Assembly: GCF_004295125.1 (NCBI RefSeq)
Contig: NZ_CP036170.1
Span: 2,544,501-2,608,500, forward strand
Direction: 5' to 3'
Source: [Clostridium] scindens ATCC 35704
GTDB taxonomy: Bacteria; Bacillota; Clostridia; Lachnospirales; Lachnospiraceae
Length of the DNA: 64,000 nucleotides
Every line of letters begins with the position of its first letter. Positions within the stretch are counted from its first letter, which is position 1. The notes under the pieces were generated by a model that did no database searches, was not told the DNA's origin, and was given only the letters and a program-made list of their open reading frames with translations. Positions 60,136 through 64,000 of this stretch are shown piece after piece. Both the position numbers and the translations under genes were made by a program.

Positions 60136-61575
60136 ATGATGAATGTGTTTCAAAGGGGAATCAGATCGATATTCAGAAAGCCTGTTAAGAGTATTCTTCT
60201 ATTGATAGTGGTTGTGGTAATCAGCAGTTTCTTTATGGCTGGCCTTGCAGGGCAATCGGCAAATATTAAAACACAGGATGCAACACGCCAGGCAGTCGGC
60301 GCAACTTTCAGGCTAGAAGTAAATGAGATGAACAGTCAGAAAAGAGGCGAAGAAGCTAGCAAAATTCTTGGAAATAAGGAAGGAGAATATAATGGATATG
60401 TGCAGAAGCAGATGCCTGATGGGGCATGGCTTTCAACAGGAGATAATTCTTTCTACACAATCAGACAGGCTGATGTCCAAAAGATTGCCGAAGTAGATGG
60501 AATTGAAGCCTATAACTTAATTACCGTATCGACACCCGTTAACCCGGTGAATTTCAAACGCATTGAGAATCCAGACGTAGACCAAAGCAGCGACCTTGGC
60601 GGCGTGAATGTGCGGGGAAACCGTATCATGGAAATGGACATGGATGTGGCATCCGGGAAAATCAAGCTCGTGGAAGGACGGATGATCAAAGAGAATGAAA
60701 CCGATGTCTGCATGGTTTCCGAGGAGCTTGCTAAGTTAAACAGCTTAAAGCCTGGGGATGAGCTTCAGTTTAATAACGCCAAAGACAAGGAAAACTCCCA
60801 GGAATACAGTGCAAAGGTTGTAGGAATCTACAAGACGACACAGAAAATAAAGCCTGTGATGTCCGGTGACACCTACCGGTCGGAGAACACAATCTTTACA
60901 GACCTGCATTTTCCGGAGAAGGCGTCCGGAGAGGAGGGCAATCCCCTCTTCCAATATGCCATCTTCAAGGTGAAGGACGTGGATGCCTATGACCGCGTCA
61001 AGGCGGACATCCAGAAGGTGGATATTGGATGGGAGCGGTATGACCTGATAGACAACAACGGGAACATCAAGAGCATGGCTGAGAACTTCAATGACATGGA
61101 GAAAATCAGCAGGATGCTGCTGCTGTTAGTATCCTCAGCAAGCTATATCATCTTGGTCCTGATTTTTCTGTTCTGGATGAAAAACAGGACACAGGAGATC
61201 GGGATACTGATGGCGCTGGGGGAAAGCAAGAAGCGGATATGGATGCAGTTCCTGGTGGAGGCATTATTGGTTGGGTGTATTGGGTTTGTCCTGTCGATGG
61301 GTGCATCCCCGCTCCTGTCAAAGGCGACAGCATCCTATCTGGCCCGCCAGACACAAGAGCAGGCAGAGGAGCAGGCAGAGGCTGATGCGGACAGTATAAC
61401 TACAGACTATGTCGCACCAGAGCTGACAATAACGGGTACGGAAATTGTAATAACTGGAAAAATGATTGCAACAGATGTTCTTGCAATCATCGGTCTGCTG
61501 TTATTTGCTGTATCAATTGCAAGCATTTCTATTATGAGGAAGTCACCCAAGGACATCTTAAGTGAAATGGGTTGA
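60136..61575 (+). CDS. FtsX/MacB-type ABC permease (copy 2)
   Basis: A 479-residue permease with the same plan as the copy at 57560: N-terminal helix KSILLLIVVVVISSFFMAGL, external domain, three C-terminal helices, end KSPKDILSEMG. Residues ~125-420 are almost identical to copy 1; the first ~110 residues and the last helix differ. It lies 65 bp behind the ATPase gene. It may act as a homodimer or as a heterodimer with copy 1. Confidence 0.9.
   Translation: MMNVFQRGIRSIFRKPVKSILLLIVVVVISSFFMAGLAGQSANIKTQDATRQAVGATFRLEVNEMNSQKRGEEASKILGNKEGEYNGYVQKQMPDGAWLSTGDNSFYTIRQADVQKIAEVDGIEAYNLITVSTPVNPVNFKRIENPDVDQSSDLGGVNVRGNRIMEMDMDVASGKIKLVEGRMIKENETDVCMVSEELAKLNSLKPGDELQFNNAKDKENSQEYSAKVVGIYKTTQKIKPVMSGDTYRSENTIFTDLHFPEKASGEEGNPLFQYAIFKVKDVDAYDRVKADIQKVDIGWERYDLIDNNGNIKSMAENFNDMEKISRMLLLLVSSASYIILVLIFLFWMKNRTQEIGILMALGESKKRIWMQFLVEALLVGCIGFVLSMGASPLLSKATASYLARQTQEQAEEQAEADADSITTDYVAPELTITGTEIVITGKMIATDVLAIIGLLLFAVSIASISIMRKSPKDILSEMG
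60511..61394 (+). repeat. 884-bp near-identical block, copy 2 (with 57935-58818)
   Basis: Partner of the block in the first permease, in direct orientation, 2576 bp downstream. Recombination between the two would delete the ATPase gene and fuse the permeases. Confidence 0.85.
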
Positions 61576-61731
61576 TAATTATATAGAAAAAGTCACTTTT
61601 ACAGATAAAAGGACACATTTTGCAAAAGAGATACCAACTTTTCGCTTTAAACAACCTCTTTTGTTTGAAAACTGGATTTTACTAGGACAAATTGATAAAA
61701 TGTTAACAATAAGATAAAGGAGATGGGCAAG

Positions 61732-61945
61732 ATGCAGAATCAAGTAAGTGACTATATTAAAAAGATAAAAGATTTATTGATGGCAAGTAAAAATTATTCA
61801 AATATGAATGAAGGTGGAAAACCGGGAGCAGTCATTTATATTCCGTCTGGTGATTATCATCTTCGTACACAAGTAGTGATTGATATCAGTTACTTGAAAA
61901 TTATGGGTTTAGGACATGGTTTTGTATCTTCCAGTAGAGGTACTG
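61732..61945 (+). pseudogene. 5' fragment of an inulin fructotransferase-like gene
   Basis: About 70 codons reading NMNEGGKPGAVIYIPSGDYH, then LRTQVVIDISYLKIMGLGHGFVSSS, the N-terminal part of right-handed beta-helix inulin fructotransferases (difructose-anhydride forming). The remaining ~300 residues are missing; the frame passes into an unrelated gene end. The ATG at 61732 lies 9 bp behind AAGGAG. Confidence 0.6.
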
Positions 61946-62113
61946 CTTCAGGCATGCCACACCTTTGCCATTGAAGCCGATAGTGTGAAAAGTTATATAA
62001 CAGAGAAGAAACAGATTCCATATATGACAATTACCACAGACTATTCTATTTCCGATCAAGGGCAGATAGATACCAGAATTGGAACTTTTATTGAGCTTCT
62101 TCAAAGTTGCTAA
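61946..62113 (+). pseudogene. 3' fragment of a 2-hydroxyacyl-CoA dehydratase subunit gene
   Basis: The frame reads LQACHTFAIEADSVKSYITE, then KKQIPYMTITTDYSISDQGQ and IDTRIGTFIELLQSC to a stop: the C-terminal end of HgdB/BadD-type dehydratase D components. It is joined directly to the fructotransferase fragment, so two unrelated genes met in a deletion or rearrangement near 61945. Confidence 0.65.
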
Positions 62114-62320
62114 AGCTTTATTGTTTTCCCGGCTCGTGGTTTCACAACAGAAATTTGGGGAAAACATACATCTGTTTTTTGTTTTAATTTCTTTGTATCT
62201 ATGTTACGGGATATAGGTGGGAATGCGTCATCAAAATGCTTGCTGTTCCTAACCATATGAGTTTCATTGTTATGTTTCCCTTTCCCGTAATACGTTTTTC
62301 CTTGTTTTAACAGCAGGATA

Positions 62321-62836
62321 TTATTGTGGTAAATTACAGGCTAATAACCGAAGCAATTCATCTTTTTCTTCATTTGTCAAATCGTTCTTATCAATCAAAA
62401 TCATTTTGTTGTCTTTCCTTTTAACATAGATATATTCTCCGAAAGTGCCATATTCTTTGAACGCATTCCAATAATTTATGCTTTCTCCAATGTTAGAGAT
62501 AATTGTTATTCCATTAGTATCAAAGGTATATTCAACTATTCCGGAACGGAAAGACTTATCCAATAATTTTTCTGACTTTTTTAAGACATATCTTTGGAAA
62601 TCTTTTGCTGTATATCCCAAAATAGCAATAAAAATTCCAAGAAGCAGTAAAATGATTCCAGAGGTATAGGAGGCTTTTGTGCAGTAGTATATACCAATAA
62701 TAATTTCAAGAATACTCAAAATATAACAAATAGGTTTTAGTTTTTGCCTCTTTCGGATATTTCCTTTGCTTTCCAATGCAATGTTAATGGCAGCATCTTT
62801 CTTTTCCTCACTTAAATCCATTTTATATTTAATCAT
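62321..62836 (-). CDS. YcxB-like membrane protein
   Basis: A 171-residue protein with two helices (residues ~34-75: ICYILSILEIIIGIYYC and SGIILLLLGIFIAILGY) and a C-terminal beta domain (VEYTFDTNGITIISNIGESINYWNAFKEYGTFGEYIYVK, in outline) with the pattern of YcxB-like proteins. Function unknown. It faces the recombinase switch from the opposite strand. ATG follows GGAGG on the minus strand. Confidence 0.7.
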   Translation of the reverse strand: MIKYKMDLSEEKKDAAINIALESKGNIRKRQKLKPICYILSILEIIIGIYYCTKASYTSGIILLLLGIFIAILGYTAKDFQRYVLKKSEKLLDKSFRSGIVEYTFDTNGITIISNIGESINYWNAFKEYGTFGEYIYVKRKDNKMILIDKNDLTNEEKDELLRLLACNLPQ

Positions 62837-63020
62837 AAAAGGTTTACCTCCATATGTAATCTGTGATTCATTTTATGAAGTTATTGTATCATAACTGATT
62901 TCTAATGGCGCTAAATTTTTTTTGATATTTGAAATGTTACATAGTTAATATCCAGAAATTTCCGATAGAGTATACACATTTCTTTATGAAATAATATATA
63001 TTTCAGGAGGTGTGAAACAG

Positions 63021-63653
63021 ATGAAAAAAAATTATGGATACGCAAGAGTATCAAGTATCAGCCAAAATATAGATAGGCAGATAGTAGCATTAAAAGATGT
63101 TGGGATTCATGATGAATATATATTCGTAGACAAACAGTCAGGAAAAGATTTTAATCGGCCTAATTACAGGAAGCTGGTAAAGAACCTGAATGAGGGTGAT
63201 TGTCTCTACATAAAGTCTATTGACCGATTGGGAAGAAATTATGATGAAATTATAGATCAGTGGCGATATCTCGTTAAGCATAAACATATAGACATTGTAG
63301 TTTTGGACTTACCTTTACTGGATACCCGAAACAAGGACAACGAAATCACTGGAAAGTTCATATCCGACATAGTTTTACAAATATTATCTTATGTAGCGCA
63401 GATGGAACGTGAAAATATCAAACAGCGCCAAGCCGAAGGGATTAGAATTGCCAAAGCACAAGGAAAACACTTGGGAAGACCAAAACTAAAACCACCAAAA
63501 CAATTTTCAAAAGTATTTAACTTATGGTATTCAGGGAAAATTACAAAAGCGGAAGCATCCAGACGCTTAAATACAAATCCTCATACGTTTGCACGATGGG
63601 CGAAAGAACACGAAAACACCCAATTTTTGTTAAAAAATAATGAAAAAAGGTAG
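63021..63653 (+). CDS. small serine recombinase (invertase/resolvase type)
   Basis: A 210-residue resolvase/invertase: catalytic Ser in NYGYARVSSISQNIDRQI, then DKQSGKDFNRPNY, SIDRLGRNYDEII, a long helix with QMERENIKQRQAEGI, and a C-terminal helix-turn-helix (GKITKAEASRRLNTNPHTFARW). The ATG at 63021 lies 9 bp behind GGAGG. Its stop codon lies inside the left 24-bp inverted repeat, and the invertible-looking segment starts right behind it. It is the natural candidate to flip that segment. Confidence 0.92.
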   Translation: MKKNYGYARVSSISQNIDRQIVALKDVGIHDEYIFVDKQSGKDFNRPNYRKLVKNLNEGDCLYIKSIDRLGRNYDEIIDQWRYLVKHKHIDIVVLDLPLLDTRNKDNEITGKFISDIVLQILSYVAQMERENIKQRQAEGIRIAKAQGKHLGRPKLKPPKQFSKVFNLWYSGKITKAEASRRLNTNPHTFARWAKEHENTQFLLKNNEKR

Positions 63654-63664
63654 GCTTTTTTTCA
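63641..63664 (+). repeat. left inverted repeat of the putative promoter switch
   Basis: 24 bp beginning TGAAAAAAGGTAGG and ending TTTTTTCA. It matches the reverse complement of 63757-63780 at 22 of 24 positions; the differences lie in the centre. Each copy is itself nearly palindromic, like serine-recombinase crossover sites. It overlaps the recombinase stop codon. Confidence 0.75.
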
Positions 63665-63741
63665 TAGTTGGAAAAATAGTATTTTTCTGTCATATCGTTG
63701 TAATTATACTGCAAAACCCATATGTACCATCTCTATACCAG

Positions 63742-63770
63742 ATTATATTACATGACTGAAAAAATGTCTA
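63742..63770 (-). promoter_or_regulatory. promoter inside the invertible segment, pointing left (OFF)
   Basis: On the minus strand TAGACA (63770-63765, inside the right repeat) and TATAAT (63747-63742) are separated by 17 bp. In this orientation it reads toward the 3' end of the recombinase gene. Inversion between the repeats would put the TATAAT behind the left repeat's TAGGC with the same spacing, reading toward the secreted-protein gene at 63839. Confidence 0.65.
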
Positions 63771-63780
63771 CCTTTTTTCA
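63757..63780 (+). repeat. right inverted repeat of the putative promoter switch
   Basis: Partner of 63641-63664. It ends 58 bp before the start of the secreted-protein gene. The 92 bp between the repeats contain the promoter. Confidence 0.75.
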
Positions 63781-63838
63781 ATGGTAAATACTGCCAACCT
63801 AATGGCTGTCTAAAAAACGAAGAAAGGAGTGTAGATGT

Positions 63839-64000
63839 GTGAAGATTGTAAAAAGCCTTCGCCGAAAGTCTCTTATGTTCTTTTTACTGACAGCAGTCAT
63901 CGTATCGTCTATTCCTTTGGGAAGTACATATGCCACAGAAACAGATGGCCTGCCGGAAAGTGAAAATCCCTATCATGTAGAGATTTTACCATCCGAGGAT
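63839..64000 (+). CDS. secreted/surface protein, 3' partial
   Basis: A GTG with AAAGGAG 9 bp upstream opens a protein with a clear signal peptide: basic KIVKSLRRK, hydrophobic SLMFFLLTAVIVSSIPLG, and a likely cleavage near STYATE. The mature part begins TDGLPESENPYHVEIL and runs off the window. Adhesins and surface proteins of Clostridia often start this way. It is the only gene downstream of the invertible segment, so it is the probable phase-variable product. Confidence 0.75.
   Translation, partial: MKIVKSLRRKSLMFFLLTAVIVSSIPLGSTYATETDGLPESENPYHVEILPSED

Noticed and set aside
1-64000. tRNA, rRNA or CRISPR genes
   Set aside because: No cloverleaf-type, rRNA-like or regularly spaced repeat arrays were noticed on either strand; a covariance scan would be needed for certainty.

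Overview
The window looks like accessory DNA from a gut Clostridia genome, most likely Lachnospiraceae. The support is the low-to-mid GC content, Clostridia-type ribosome-binding sites, serine-recombinase mobile elements, DUF6061/DUF3842 proteins, and IS66, IS21 and IS3 insertions. No rRNA, tRNA or CRISPR array was seen. Much of the window is mobile or decaying DNA, and many genes are cut, frameshifted or fused to unrelated debris.

Layout. (1) 1-6.6 kb: the right end of a prophage, with tail/baseplate protein, holin, amidase and a three-gene serine recombinase cassette. (2) 6.7-14.8 kb: an AT-rich island holding a small HTH regulator, a Cap4/DUF4297-like nuclease, a short SMC/ABC-type ATPase, a 537-residue protein I do not recognise, and a 1198-residue fusion of a calcineurin-like phosphoesterase to an Hsp90-like ATPase. 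This is the best candidate for an undescribed (defence-like) system. (3) 15.1-29.1 kb: a nickel-pincer-cofactor (lar) operon dismantled by three insertions. An IS66 element splits the first gene, one IS21-like element splits larE, and another splits larB. All three have target duplications, so the original genes can be reconstructed exactly; larC is intact. The operon starts with a strong promoter and a 5' leader whose two hairpins exclude each other. (4) 29.4-36.8 kb: fragments of conjugative/mobilisable elements, a truncated permease with thioredoxin, a MobV tail, and a KilA-N plus frameshifted serine integrase module. (5) 37-45.2 kb: small metabolic cargo genes, an IS3 element, and a cargo block bracketed by two diverged copies of the same recombinase tail plus iteron-like repeats. 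(6) 45.3-48.7 kb: a hydrolase with an internal stop, an HTH-AbrB regulator, a RelBE-type toxin-antitoxin pair, and terminase/IstB debris.

(7) 48.9-61.6 kb: two two-component systems. The first (kinase 49808-50974, regulator 50967-51674) sits between a zinc-ribbon membrane protein and a DUF368 transporter; both flanking genes carry the same 11-bp tandem operator. The second (53499-55560) precedes a lipoprotein and MacB/FtsX-type ABC transporter operon with a different 11-bp operator. Two of the permeases share an almost identical 884-bp block. (8) 61.7-64 kb: gene debris, a YcxB-like membrane protein, and at the right edge a small serine recombinase beside a ~140-bp segment bounded by 24-bp inverted repeats. 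That segment carries a good promoter currently pointing away from a secreted-protein gene, so it looks like an invertible ON/OFF switch caught in the OFF state.

All calls come from reading sequence, motifs and context; no database search was possible.
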